Shown here one piece after another: positions 16,356 through 24,818 of a stretch of 64,000 nucleotides of DNA. The first letter of the stretch is position 1. Every line of letters starts with the position of its first letter. This DNA comes from UBA8190 sp003453695 (lineage in GTDB: Bacteria; Actinomycetota; Acidimicrobiia; Acidimicrobiales; UBA8190), in NCBI GenBank assembly GCA_036796975.1, contig DAIRBY010000004.1:1-64000 (forward strand). The letters run 5' to 3'. The position numbers and the translations under genes are program-made. The notes beneath the pieces were generated by a model that did not search any database, had not been told where the DNA came from, and worked only from the letters and a program-made list of their open reading frames with translations.

Positions 16356-17165
16356 TCAGGTCCCCGTGAATCGGGGCGGGCGGCCCTCGACCATGGAGCG
16401 CACGCCTTCGAGGCGGTCGTCGGTCTGTCCGATGAGGGCCACGGCGTCGGCTTCCTCGGAGAAGGCCGTCTCCATGTCGCTGGCCAGCGCCCGGCGGTAC
16501 AGGCGCTTGGTCATGCCCAGCGTCCGGGTCGGCCCGGCGGCGAGACGGCCGGCCAGCTCTGCCGCCACCTCGAGCAGCTCCTCGGGAGCCACCACCCGGT
16601 TGACAGCCCCCCAGCGATCGAGGTCTTCGGAGACCATCGTGTCGCTCAGGAGGGCCGCCTCGTGCACGAAGCGAAAGGGGAGCACCCTCGCCAAGAAGTA
16701 GGGGTCGCCGCAATGGGGGACCATGCCCCGGCGGGTGAAGGCGTGGGTCCACCGGGCGCCGCGGGCCGCCACCACCAGGTCGGCCAGCAGGGCCATCAGC
16801 CAGCCCGCTCCCGCCGTCGTGCCGTTCACGGCGCTCACCACCGGCACCTCGAGGTTCCACAGCGTGGCGAAGAGCTGCTGGTAGCGGCGCACGCCTCGCC
16901 GGGCGTCGAGGGGGGAGCTGGCCCGGGTCATGGCCACGTCCGGGTTCCCCGGAGGCCGCAGGTCGGCACCCGTGCAGAAGTCACGTCCCTCGCCGGTGAC
17001 CACCAGGCAGCGCACCGAACGGTCCGTCGAGGTGTCCTCGAACAGCTCGATCAGCTCGTCGCGCATGACCGGGTCGATGGCGTTGCGCGCCTCGGGACGG
17101 TTGAGGCGCACCCAGCACACGGCGCCGTCGACGGAGACCTTCAAGGTGGACAGCTCGGTCCTCAC
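16356..17165 (-). CDS. Enoyl-CoA hydratase/isomerase (crotonase) family protein
   Basis: A 269-residue crotonase with oxyanion-hole segments DFCTGADL near residue 64 and NGTTAGAGWLMALLADL near 120. The usual catalytic Glu positions are not conserved: the segment after the second oxyanion hole reads THAFTRRGMVPHCGDPYFL, with His and Asp rather than Glu, so an isomerase or C-C bond-cleaving role is as likely as hydration. The GTG at 17165 overlaps the preceding crotonase stop by four bases (GTGA). Middle gene of the leftward crotonase-crotonase-SDR unit. Confidence 0.88.
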   Translation of the reverse strand: MRTELSTLKVSVDGAVCWVRLNRPEARNAIDPVMRDELIELFEDTSTDRSVRCLVVTGEGRDFCTGADLRPPGNPDVAMTRASSPLDARRGVRRYQQLFATLWNLEVPVVSAVNGTTAGAGWLMALLADLVVAARGARWTHAFTRRGMVPHCGDPYFLARVLPFRFVHEAALLSDTMVSEDLDRWGAVNRVVAPEELLEVAAELAGRLAAGPTRTLGMTKRLYRRALASDMETAFSEEADAVALIGQTDDRLEGVRSMVEGRPPRFTGT

Positions 17166-18004
17166 GGCTCACCCGCACTCGTCGGCGGTGGTGCGGGGGC
17201 CCAGCGGGGCTGGCGCTTCTCCACGAACGCCCGGGGCCCTTCGATGGCGTCGGGATGGCCTCGGTGCGCCTTGACCATGTCCCACGCCCGCTCCAGTGCC
17301 TCGGCATAGGGCAGCTCGAGCGACCCCCAGATGGCTTGTTGGGACAGCGACACCGCCGTCGGGGAGTTGGCGGCGATGGAGCGGGCCAGGTCCATCGACC
17401 GCTCCATCAGCTGCCCGGGCTCGCAGAGCTCGTCGACGAGTCCGAGCTCGTAGGCGCGCTGGGCATCCATGCGGAAGTCGCGGCCCACGAGCGTCATGCG
17501 CAGGGCGGCCCCGAGGGGCAGGCGAAGGAGCAAGCCGATGTTCTCGATGGCGCCGATCATCCCCACGTTCACGTGGGTGTCGGTGAAGGCGGCGGCGCGG
17601 CTGGCCACCACCATGTCGGCGTCGACCACGAAATGCAGCCCGGCAGCGGCGGTGAGCCCGTTCACGGCACAGATCACCGGCTTCCACACCCGGTTGTGCC
17701 GGGCCGTGTAGAAGAGCTCCGCCGCCAGCGGGCCCGAGCCGGCGGCCACCGTGCCCCGCTCGGCCAGAGCCTCGACGTCGGCGCCCGTGCAGAAGTGACG
17801 TTCGCCGGCTCCGGTCACGACCGCCACCCGGATCTCGGGATCGGCGCCGATGTCCTCCCACACGGCGCGCAGCCCGGCGTGCATGCGCGCCGTGACGGCG
17901 TTGCCGCGCTCGGGACGGTCCAAGGTGACGACGGCCACGTGCTCGTGGCGCTCGTAGCCGAGGTTCTCCAAGGGCTCGTTCTTCAGGTCCAGAGCGTCGA
18001 CCAC
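17162..18004 (-). CDS. Enoyl-CoA hydratase/isomerase (crotonase) family protein
   Basis: A 280-residue crotonase. Oxyanion-hole motifs are HFCTGADVEAL near residue 71 and NGLTAAAGLHFVVDADMV near 115. As in its neighbour, the active-site region TDTHVNVGMIGAIENIGL has no obvious Glu-Glu pair in the usual place. It is the first gene of the leftward unit and is divergent from the acyl-CoA dehydrogenase gene at 18136. The shared 131-base spacer holds the palindrome at 18059, which points to co-regulation of both units. The start is a GTG. Confidence 0.88.
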   Translation of the reverse strand: MVDALDLKNEPLENLGYERHEHVAVVTLDRPERGNAVTARMHAGLRAVWEDIGADPEIRVAVVTGAGERHFCTGADVEALAERGTVAAGSGPLAAELFYTARHNRVWKPVICAVNGLTAAAGLHFVVDADMVVASRAAAFTDTHVNVGMIGAIENIGLLLRLPLGAALRMTLVGRDFRMDAQRAYELGLVDELCEPGQLMERSMDLARSIAANSPTAVSLSQQAIWGSLELPYAEALERAWDMVKAHRGHPDAIEGPRAFVEKRQPRWAPAPPPTSAGEP

Positions 18005-18058
18005 GGCTTCCCTCCGCCGTTCCGGCTGGGCGCTCCCGTTCGTCGCGTCCGGGCGGCC

Positions 18059-18072
18059 AATCGTATACTATT
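18059..18072. promoter_or_regulatory. Candidate GntR/FadR operator 3, divergent crotonase/dehydrogenase promoter
   Basis: AATCGTATACTATT, identical in reverse complement to the site in the gntR promoter. TATACT inside it is a good -10 for the rightward acyl-CoA dehydrogenase unit; the complementary strand offers TACGAT for the leftward crotonase unit. It lies 54 bases from the crotonase start and 63 from the dehydrogenase start. Confidence 0.7.
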
Positions 18073-18135
18073 TGAGGCTGACGGCCAGCGGGCCGATGGC
18101 GAGGGTACGCCGACCAGCAAGCGACGGGCAGGGCC

Positions 18136-19314
18136 GTGGACTTCTCTCTGAGCGAGGACGATCAGGCCTTCCGACTGGAGCTGCGTGCTTTTCTGGCCGA
18201 TCGCCTGCCGGCCTCGTGGAAGGGCATGTTCGTCGACGAGCCCGGTGTCATGGACTTCACCCGTTCGGTGTGCCGGGACCTGGCCGAGCGGGGGTGGCTG
18301 ACCATGTCGTGGCCCGTGGAGCACGGCGGGTCGGGCGCCAGCGTGTGGACCCAGACCGTGCTGCGCGAAGAGATGTGGGCGCACGACGAGCCCCGGGGGC
18401 CGCAGTACATGAATTTGAACTACATCGGCCCGCTCATCATCCGCTTCGGCACCGACGACCAGCGACGGCGCTTCCTTCCCCCCATGGCCCGAGGCGAGGT
18501 GCTCTGGTGCCAAGGGTTCTCCGAGCCCGATGCCGGGAGCGACCTGGGATCGCTGCGAACCCGGGCCGAGCTGAGAGACGGCGCCTTCGTCGTGAACGGG
18601 CAGAAGATCTGGACCAGCTATGCCGATGCCCCCGCCCAGTGGTGCCTGGCCCTGGTGCGCACCGACCCCGACGCCCCGGGCTCTGCGGGCATCTCGGTGT
18701 TGCTCATCGACATGGCCAGTCCCGGGATCACCGTGCGCCCCATCCCCACCTTGGCCGGCCCCCACGAGCTCAACGAAGTGTTCTTCGACGACGTCGTGGT
18801 CCCCGCCGACTGTCTGCTCGGGAGACAGGAGCAGGGGTGGGAGATCGTGCGCACCGGCCTGGCCTTCGAGCGGGTCGGGGTGGCCCGCTACGCCCGGGCC
18901 GGATTCGTGCTCGAGGTCCTCGTGGACCACGCCCGGAGCACGTCCGTGGGTGGCCGGCCCCTGGCCGAGGACCCCCTGGTGCGGGCCAAGCTGGCCGACC
19001 TGCGCATCCGCTGCGAAGCGGCGCGTCTGGTGAGCTACCAGGCCATCGCCCGCCAGGCGGCGGGGACGGTCCCGGTGGCGGAGGCGGCGGTGGCCCGCAT
19101 GCACAACACCGTCCTCGAGCAGCTGGCGGGGCAGCTGGCCCTGGAGCTGCTCGGTCCGGCCGCCCAGCTCACCCACGACGACCCCGACGCCCCCCTGGGC
19201 GGGCTGGCCTGGCGCCAGTGGGTGCGCAACATCCCCACCACGGTGGCGGCCGGCACCCTGGAGACGCAGAAGAACATCCTGGGCCGCGCTCTGGGCCTGC
19301 CCCGCTCCGCCTAG
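18136..19314 (+). CDS. Acyl-CoA dehydrogenase, subunit 1 of a pair
   Basis: A 392-residue flavoprotein of the acyl-CoA dehydrogenase family. FAD-binding segments WCQGFSEPDAGSDLGSL and GQKIWTSYAD are clear, and the C-terminal TVAAGTLETQKNILGRALGL is the standard end of the family. The enzyme introduces an alpha-beta double bond into an acyl-CoA. It is followed after 13 bases by a second, shorter and divergent dehydrogenase. In actinobacterial sterol catabolism such pairs form alpha2beta2 heterotetramers (ChsE-type). The GTG start lies 63 bases after operator 3. First gene of a rightward unit running to about 22475. Confidence 0.92.
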   Translation: MDFSLSEDDQAFRLELRAFLADRLPASWKGMFVDEPGVMDFTRSVCRDLAERGWLTMSWPVEHGGSGASVWTQTVLREEMWAHDEPRGPQYMNLNYIGPLIIRFGTDDQRRRFLPPMARGEVLWCQGFSEPDAGSDLGSLRTRAELRDGAFVVNGQKIWTSYADAPAQWCLALVRTDPDAPGSAGISVLLIDMASPGITVRPIPTLAGPHELNEVFFDDVVVPADCLLGRQEQGWEIVRTGLAFERVGVARYARAGFVLEVLVDHARSTSVGGRPLAEDPLVRAKLADLRIRCEAARLVSYQAIARQAAGTVPVAEAAVARMHNTVLEQLAGQLALELLGPAAQLTHDDPDAPLGGLAWRQWVRNIPTTVAAGTLETQKNILGRALGLPRSA

Positions 19315-19327
19315 ACGGCGCAGACGC

Positions 19328-20440
19328 GTGGATCTCACCCTCACCGCCGAGCAGCAGCTGCTCGAGGACTCGGCGCGCCGGTTCCTCGAGGAGCGCTGGC
19401 AGCCGTCACGGGTCCGCGAGCTCGAGTCGTCGTCCCATGGCCACGACCCGCAACTGTGGGCCCAGGTGGCGGCTCTGGGGTGGCCGGGCCTGGTGCTGCC
19501 CGAGGAGCACGGCGGCGCCGGACGGGGCATGCTCGAGCTGGCCGTGGTCGCCGAGCAGCTGGGGCGGGCGGCGGCGAGCTGCCCCCTGCTGGCCTCGACG
19601 ACCTTGGTGGCACTCCCGCTGTCGTGGGCGGGGACGGGACAGGCCCACGCCTGGCTGGCGGCGCTGGCCGGTGGGCGGGCCGTGGGGGCGCTCGCCCACT
19701 TGGAGCCCGGTGGTGGAGGAGACGAGTGGCGGCGCCCGGCCATGTCGCTCGAGCGGGGCGGCGGGGGATGGCGGCTCTCGGGCGCCAAGGAGCTCGTTGC
19801 CTACGCGGCGGTGGCCGACGTGCTGCTCGTCTCGGCGGCCCTCGACATCGAGACCAGGGCGCTCGTGGCACTCGAGCGCGGACGCCCCGGCGTCGGGGTG
19901 CGACGCCAGCACGCCCTCGGCGGGGACCCGTTGTACCGGGTGGATCTCGACGTCGCCGTGGGTGGCGACGACGTCGTGACCGCTGACGCAGCCGAGCAGC
20001 TCCTGTCTCGCGCTCTCGACCACGCTGCCGTGGCGGGTTGCGCCTATGCCGCCGGGCTGGCGAGGCGCGCCCTGGAGCTGAGCGTGCGCCATGCCCAGGA
20101 GCGCAGGCAGTTCGGGCGGCCCATCGGCGCCTTCCAGGCCGTGGCCCACCGGTGCGCCGACATGGAGGCCGACGTGGAAGCGATGCGGCTGCTGGCGCTG
20201 CAGGCGGCGTGGGCCCTCGACCATGTCGGGGCACCGGCCCTCGAGGTCGGGGCGGCGAAGGCCTACACCAACGAGGCGCTGCGACGCGTCTTCGGCCACG
20301 CCCATCAGATCCACGGCGCGCTGGGATTCTCGATGGAGCACGACCTCCAGCTCTTCACCAGGCGAGCCAAGGCCGTCGAGCTCTCCTGGGGGTCGGTCGA
20401 CCGACACCGCGAGCGCGTGGCGCAGGCCATGGGGCTGTGA
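19328..20440 (+). CDS. Acyl-CoA dehydrogenase, subunit 2 of a pair
   Basis: A 370-residue acyl-CoA dehydrogenase homologue with a degenerate middle domain. The usual flavin-contact motif GxKxWxT is replaced by LSGAKELVAYAA. The C-terminal domain keeps the RRQFGRPIGAFQAVAHRCAD and QIHGALGFSMEHDLQLF motifs that bind FAD across a subunit interface. One subunit with an intact C-terminal FAD motif next to one with the intact N-terminal part is what heteromeric steroid/isoprenoid-type dehydrogenases look like, so the two genes probably make one enzyme (inference). Starts at GTG 19328. Confidence 0.88.
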   Translation: MDLTLTAEQQLLEDSARRFLEERWQPSRVRELESSSHGHDPQLWAQVAALGWPGLVLPEEHGGAGRGMLELAVVAEQLGRAAASCPLLASTTLVALPLSWAGTGQAHAWLAALAGGRAVGALAHLEPGGGGDEWRRPAMSLERGGGGWRLSGAKELVAYAAVADVLLVSAALDIETRALVALERGRPGVGVRRQHALGGDPLYRVDLDVAVGGDDVVTADAAEQLLSRALDHAAVAGCAYAAGLARRALELSVRHAQERRQFGRPIGAFQAVAHRCADMEADVEAMRLLALQAAWALDHVGAPALEVGAAKAYTNEALRRVFGHAHQIHGALGFSMEHDLQLFTRRAKAVELSWGSVDRHRERVAQAMGL

Positions 20441-21303
20441 ACCGATCCGGCGGGCTGCCCAAGGTGGGCGTGTCGCTCGGTGCCTTGAGCCCCCGGGTGT
20501 GGCCGCAGCTCGTCCGGGCCGCCGATGCGCTCGGGTTCGAGTCGGTCTGGATCCCCGAGCACCTGGTACTGCCGGTGGCCATGGCCGGCTCGCCGCGCCC
20601 GGGAGAGACCCATCCTCCGATCCCCCCGACCACCCCGGTCTTCGACGCCTGGGCCTATCTCGCCTACCTGGCCGGACTCACCGAGCACATCCGCCTGGGC
20701 ACCTTCGTCTACAACCTGGGGTTGCGCCATCCTTTCGTGGCGGCGAGAGCCGTCCAGACCGTCGACGCAGTCTCCGGCGGGCGCGTCGAGGTGGGCGTGG
20801 GGGCGGGGTGGCTGGCGGCGGAGTGGGAGGCGGCCGGGCTCGACTTCTCCAGCCGGGGGGCGCGCCTGGACGAGGCCCTCACCATCTGCCGCCGGCTGTG
20901 GAGCGAACCCGTCGTCGAGCACCGGGGCCGCTTCTACGCCTTCGCCCCGGTCGCCTTCGAACCCAAACCTGTGCAGCAGCCGCACCCGCCCATCCACATC
21001 GGCGGGGTGTCGGAGGCGGCGCTGCGCCGGGCGGTGACCGTCGGCGACGGGTGGATCGGCATGCTCAGCACCCCCAACGAGGTGGCGGGCTACGTCGGGC
21101 GACTCAAGAAGCTCTCCGACGAGGCGGGGCGGACGCAGCCCGTGCAGGTGACCGCCGGTGGCTCGGCGGCAAGTGTGGCCGACCTCGAACGCTGGGCCGA
21201 GGCCGGGCTCGACCGGCTGCTTCTGTCCGACCTCGGCTCCACCTCGGTGGCGCTCTCCACCCTGAACGCGCGGGCCGAGCAGCTCGCCGAGGCGCTCGGG
21301 TGA
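20437..21303 (+). CDS. LLM-class (probably F420-dependent) oxidoreductase
   Basis: A 288-residue luciferase-like TIM-barrel protein. Typical motifs are the N-terminal AADALGFESVWIPEHLV, IRLGTFVYNLGLRHPFVAAR, the GRVEVGVGAGWLAAEWEAAG segment and PPIHIGGVSEAALRRAV. Actinobacterial members usually use F420 for hydride transfer or, less often, act as flavin monooxygenases; the cofactor is inferred from the family. The GTG overlaps the stop of the dehydrogenase by three bases plus one (GTGA), so translation is coupled. Its substrate is unknown; context suggests an intermediate of the acyl-CoA pathway. Confidence 0.9.
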   Translation: MNRSGGLPKVGVSLGALSPRVWPQLVRAADALGFESVWIPEHLVLPVAMAGSPRPGETHPPIPPTTPVFDAWAYLAYLAGLTEHIRLGTFVYNLGLRHPFVAARAVQTVDAVSGGRVEVGVGAGWLAAEWEAAGLDFSSRGARLDEALTICRRLWSEPVVEHRGRFYAFAPVAFEPKPVQQPHPPIHIGGVSEAALRRAVTVGDGWIGMLSTPNEVAGYVGRLKKLSDEAGRTQPVQVTAGGSAASVADLERWAEAGLDRLLLSDLGSTSVALSTLNARAEQLAEALG

Positions 21304-22475
21304 GGGCGTGGCCGGCCGCCTTCGCCCCACTGCGGGGGGTCCGGGTGATCGAGGTGGCGCTGCTGGCCCCCGACGCACTGGCCATGCACCTGGCCGATCT
21401 GGGGGCGGAGGTGGTGAAGGTGGAGGAGCCCGGCACGGGCGACTACGTGCGGGAGGTGGGCGCCGTCAAGGTGGACGGGGTGTCGGCCCTGCACCGCCGG
21501 TGGAACCGGGGCAAGCGCAGCATCGCGCTCGACCTTCGAACCGAGCGGGGCACCGAGGTGTTCGAGGACCTGGTGCGGGCGTCGGACGCGGTGGTGGAGG
21601 GCCTGCGGCCCGGCGCGTTGGCCCGGCGCGGCCTCGGCTTCGCCCGGCTCCAGACCGTCAACGCCGCCATCGTGGTGACGAGCCTCTCCGGCTACGGCCA
21701 GGACGGCCCCTACCGGGAGCTCGCCTCCCACGGGGTGGCCTACGACGCCTACGCCGGCTTCGCCCCGCCCACACCGGGTCCACGGGACTGGCCCACCGTC
21801 CCCCCCCACACCGATGTCGGCATCCACGCCGCCGCCCTCTTCGGTGCGCTGGCCACGGTGTCCGCCGTGCTCTCGGCGCGCCAGAGCGGCACCGGCGCCC
21901 ACCTCGACATCTCCCAGGCCGACGTGGCGGCGTGGTGGAACGGCCCGCTGCTCGAGCTCGACGAGCTGCGCAGCCGGAGACCGGGTCAGGCGGAGGGTGT
22001 GGGTCCCGACCTGTGGCGGTCGGTGCGCTACCAGTACTACGGCTGTTCCGACGGAGCCTTTGTGCTGCTCATGGCCACCGAGGACAAGTTCTGGCGGCGC
22101 TTGTGCGAAGGGGCGGGGCGGCGCGACCTCTACGAGCGGTTCCCATCGCGGGGCGCCTCGGACCACGACACGGGGAACGAGGAGTTGCGCGCCGAGCTGG
22201 TGTCGCTGTTCTCCACCCGCAGCCAGAGGGAGTGGGTGGAATTCTTCCTGACCCACGACATCCCCGGGGCGCCGGTACACGTCGCCGGCGGGGTGCGGAG
22301 CGACCCGCACTTCCGCAGTCGTGCGCACTGGCTGGATGCCGACGCGCACGGGATGGCCATCTTGGGCACGCCCATCCGGTCGGCCGGCGGCGGGCCGGTC
22401 GACCCCGCTCCGGCGCCGCGTGTCGGGGAGCACACCCGCCAGATCCTCGAGGACGTCCTGGGTTACGGACCCTAG
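21300..22475 (+). CDS. CaiB/BaiF-family (class III) CoA-transferase
   Basis: A 391-residue class III CoA-transferase. The family signature GVRVIEVALLAPDALAMHLA, the ADLGAEVVKVEEPGTGD segment, NRGKRSIALDLRTERG and the active-site Asp in HTDVGIHAAALFGAL are all visible. Such enzymes move CoA from one acid to another, or act as acyl-CoA racemases. The GTG at 21300 overlaps the luciferase-like gene stop (GTGA). Being coupled to the dehydrogenase pair it may recycle CoA between pathway acids, complementing the ATP-consuming ligases. Confidence 0.91.
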   Translation: MRAWPAAFAPLRGVRVIEVALLAPDALAMHLADLGAEVVKVEEPGTGDYVREVGAVKVDGVSALHRRWNRGKRSIALDLRTERGTEVFEDLVRASDAVVEGLRPGALARRGLGFARLQTVNAAIVVTSLSGYGQDGPYRELASHGVAYDAYAGFAPPTPGPRDWPTVPPHTDVGIHAAALFGALATVSAVLSARQSGTGAHLDISQADVAAWWNGPLLELDELRSRRPGQAEGVGPDLWRSVRYQYYGCSDGAFVLLMATEDKFWRRLCEGAGRRDLYERFPSRGASDHDTGNEELRAELVSLFSTRSQREWVEFFLTHDIPGAPVHVAGGVRSDPHFRSRAHWLDADAHGMAILGTPIRSAGGGPVDPAPAPRVGEHTRQILEDVLGYGP

Positions 22476-22573
22476 CTGTGCGACCGGTTGTTCGCCGAGG
22501 GCGTGGTGGCGGGGAGCTGAGCCGGTGCCCCGGTGGCGACAAGGGGGTGGGTTCGCTGTCCTACGATCCGCCC

Positions 22574-23077
22574 GTGACCGACGACCCCGGCACGCAGCAC
22601 GGACCGCCGGACGGAGAAGCGCACAGCGGCGACAGGGTGGCCTTCAACCACGTGGGCCTGCGCGTCAGCGACCTGGCTCGATCGCGCCGGTTCTACGAGA
22701 ACGCCCTCGGCTTTCGGTTCTGGTGGGAGTTCGACGCCCCCGACGAGGCGAGCCGGGTGCTCCTCGGCCTGCCCTCGCTGTCCGGGTTGCACGCCACCTA
22801 TCTGGTCCGAGACGGGCTCGTGCTCGAGCTCCTGCACGTCTCGGGCGGAGACCAACGGCCCACCCGGCCGCGCACCTTCGACGATCCGGGGCTCACCCAC
22901 CTGTCGCTCGCCGTGGAGGACCGAGCGGGGATCTTGGCCAAAGTGCGCCAGCTCGGCGGCGAGGTCCTGGAGAGCAGCGACGTCGGGGCAGCGGTGATGG
23001 TGCGCGACCCGGACGGCCAGCTGATCGAGCTCACCTCCTGGGCCTGGCGATCGAAGATCCCGCCGCTCCCGGCGTGA
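22574..23077 (+). CDS. VOC (glyoxalase/bleomycin-resistance) family protein
   Basis: A 167-residue vicinal-oxygen-chelate protein with two paired beta-alpha-beta modules: VAFNHVGLRVSDLARSRRFY at the N-terminus and LTHLSLAVEDRAGILAKV in the second half, ending DPDGQLIELTSW. The metal ligands are probably the His of NHVGL, the His of LTHLSL and the Glu of LIELTS. Members include methylmalonyl-CoA epimerases, glyoxalases and ring-cleaving dioxygenases; with CoA genes around, an acyl-CoA epimerase is plausible but unproven. The GTG at 22574 follows TACGAT by six bases and has no ribosome site, so it looks leaderless and separately transcribed. Confidence 0.85.
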   Translation: MTDDPGTQHGPPDGEAHSGDRVAFNHVGLRVSDLARSRRFYENALGFRFWWEFDAPDEASRVLLGLPSLSGLHATYLVRDGLVLELLHVSGGDQRPTRPRTFDDPGLTHLSLAVEDRAGILAKVRQLGGEVLESSDVGAAVMVRDPDGQLIELTSWAWRSKIPPLPA

Positions 23078-23108
23078 CGGCGGCGGCGCGTGCCGCTGGG
23101 CTGTCGCA

Positions 23109-24683
23109 TCAATCCCGCGGTGCGGCGAAGGGCGAGTCGTCTCCCCACAGCTCGTCGCGTAGCACTCGGCGCAGGAGCTTCCCTGTGCCGTCGCGAGGGA
23201 TGGTGGGCCGCACGACGAGCTGACGGGGGCGCTTGTAGCCGGCCAACCTGTCGTCACAGGAGCGCCGGATGGCGGCCATGACGGGGTCGGGACCCTCGGT
23301 TTGATCGCTGCCGGCCGGGGCCAGGGCCACGAAGGCGACGACCTGCTCGCCGCGCTCGGGATCGGGCCCGCCCACCACACAGGCGTCGGCCACGCCGGGC
23401 ACCTCGGTGATGACCGCCTCGACTTCGGCCGGGTAGACGTTGACCCCGGCGCTCACGATCACTTCGGATGCTCGGCCGGAGATGTAGAGGTAACCGTCGT
23501 CGTCGAGCCAACCGATGTCCCCAGCGGTGAAGCTTCCATCGGAGGCGTGCGCGTCCGAGGTCTTCGCCGGGTCGTGGAGGTAGGCAAAGTCCCTGGTGCC
23601 CTCGTCGGGCGGCGAGAAATACACCTGCCCTTCACTCCGAGCCGGCAAGGCATCGCCTTCAGGACCACGGATGACCACGCCCTGGCCGGCGGGGCGTCCC
23701 ACCGTGCCCGGGTGCGCCAGCCACTCCTCGGTGGTGGCCAGCGTCATGCCGCCCTCGGTGAACCCGAAGTACTCGAGGAAGATGGGTCCCCACCACTCGA
23801 TCATGCGGCGCTTGAGCTCGATCGGGCACGGTTCACCCCCATGGACCACGGTGAGGAGGCCGTCAGGGTCGAAGCGCCGCCTGCGCGCTTCGGGCAGAGA
23901 GAGGAGCTGGCGGAACATGGTCGGGACCATGCAGGTCGAACTGGAGCGCTGCAGCTCGTCGAGGGCGGCCTCCGGCGACCACGTCGGCAAGATGCGCATG
24001 GCGGCGCCCGACGCCATGGCGGCCAGCCCGAAATTGAGCGGCGCCCCGTGGTAGAGCCGAGAGAGCATGGCGTGCCAGCCGTGCCCGGGCAGCCGCAAGC
24101 GTTGGGCGAAGGCGACGTTGCCGGCCCAGGCCCGCCAAAAAGGCACCCTACCGGCCGTCGACTGCACCACCCCCTTGGGCCGTCCGGTCGTTCCCGACGT
24201 GTAGGGCAATCGCCATCCCGCTCGGTCCGCTGGCAGCGGGTCCGACGACTGGGCCTGCAACCAGGTTTCGTAGCCGTGGTCGAAGTCGACCAGGGCCAGC
24301 CCCCGCCCCTGGGCCAGGGCGCGAGCCGCGTCACGGTCAGCGACAACGGCGCGGCTGCCGGCGTCGTCGGCAATGTAGGCCAGTTCCTCCACGGTCAGCC
24401 CCGCCTTGGCCGGCGTCACCACCATTCCCGCCCGCATGGCGCCGATGAGGCCCTCGATGAACTCGTGGCGGTTCCCCGCCACCAAAAGGACGTGATCTCC
24501 GGGCGCCAGGCCCAATGCCTCGAGCCCGTGGCCGAAGGCATTGGTGCGCAACTCGAGTTCGTGCCAGCTGAGCGTGCGCCTGCCGTCAGTCACGGCCTCG
24601 TCTTCAGGCCGGCAATGGCTCGGGTCCCATAGCCGCGGGGCGGGTTTCAGCGGAGTGATGTGCGTACGGTATCGACACGCCAC
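23109..24683 (-). CDS. AMP-dependent acyl-CoA synthetase/ligase
   Basis: A 524-residue adenylate-forming ligase. Motifs: P-loop LPYTSGTTGRPKGVVQS, EYFGFTEGGMT, hinge GRASEVIVSAGVNVYPAEVE and the C-terminal DGTGKLLRR lysine region. It is the third acyl-CoA ligase of the island, convergent with the VOC gene and apparently a single-gene unit. The start is uncertain: a GTG at 24683 gives the full N-terminal domain. No GntR palindrome is seen upstream; instead the upstream sequence contains the short tandem repeats next to tRNA-Ile. Confidence 0.88.
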   Translation of the reverse strand: MACRYRTHITPLKPAPRLWDPSHCRPEDEAVTDGRRTLSWHELELRTNAFGHGLEALGLAPGDHVLLVAGNRHEFIEGLIGAMRAGMVVTPAKAGLTVEELAYIADDAGSRAVVADRDAARALAQGRGLALVDFDHGYETWLQAQSSDPLPADRAGWRLPYTSGTTGRPKGVVQSTAGRVPFWRAWAGNVAFAQRLRLPGHGWHAMLSRLYHGAPLNFGLAAMASGAAMRILPTWSPEAALDELQRSSSTCMVPTMFRQLLSLPEARRRRFDPDGLLTVVHGGEPCPIELKRRMIEWWGPIFLEYFGFTEGGMTLATTEEWLAHPGTVGRPAGQGVVIRGPEGDALPARSEGQVYFSPPDEGTRDFAYLHDPAKTSDAHASDGSFTAGDIGWLDDDGYLYISGRASEVIVSAGVNVYPAEVEAVITEVPGVADACVVGGPDPERGEQVVAFVALAPAGSDQTEGPDPVMAAIRRSCDDRLAGYKRPRQLVVRPTIPRDGTGKLLRRVLRDELWGDDSPFAAPRD

Positions 24684-24717
24684 CGGCAGCGGTGGCTCCA
24701 GGACGGTAGGGCGAGGC

Positions 24718-24783
24718 TGTCAAGCATCAGCCGTTACTGTGTCACCGATCACCCGTTACTGGGTCACTGATCAGGCGTTATTC
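24718..24783. repeat. 22-bp tandem repeats next to tRNA-Ile
   Basis: Two nearly identical 21-base units, 24731-24751 (CCGTTACTGTGTCACCGATCA) and 24753-24773 (two differences: TGGGTCAC and TGATCA), with partial copies before (TGTCAAGCATCA at 24718) and after (GCGTTATT at 24775). They lie 36 bases beyond the tRNA 3' end, where integrating elements often leave remnants. They could be the multiple terminal repeats of a lost insertion element or binding sites; no transposase gene is present. Confidence 0.65.
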
Positions 24784-24818
24784 CACGGACAGCATCAACC
24801 GTGGTCATACACCCAGGG

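Noticed and set aside
17983..19788. Minus-strand frame opposite the acyl-CoA dehydrogenase genes
   Set aside because: Overlaps two conserved dehydrogenases on the other strand; the amino acid content is typical of an antisense frame.
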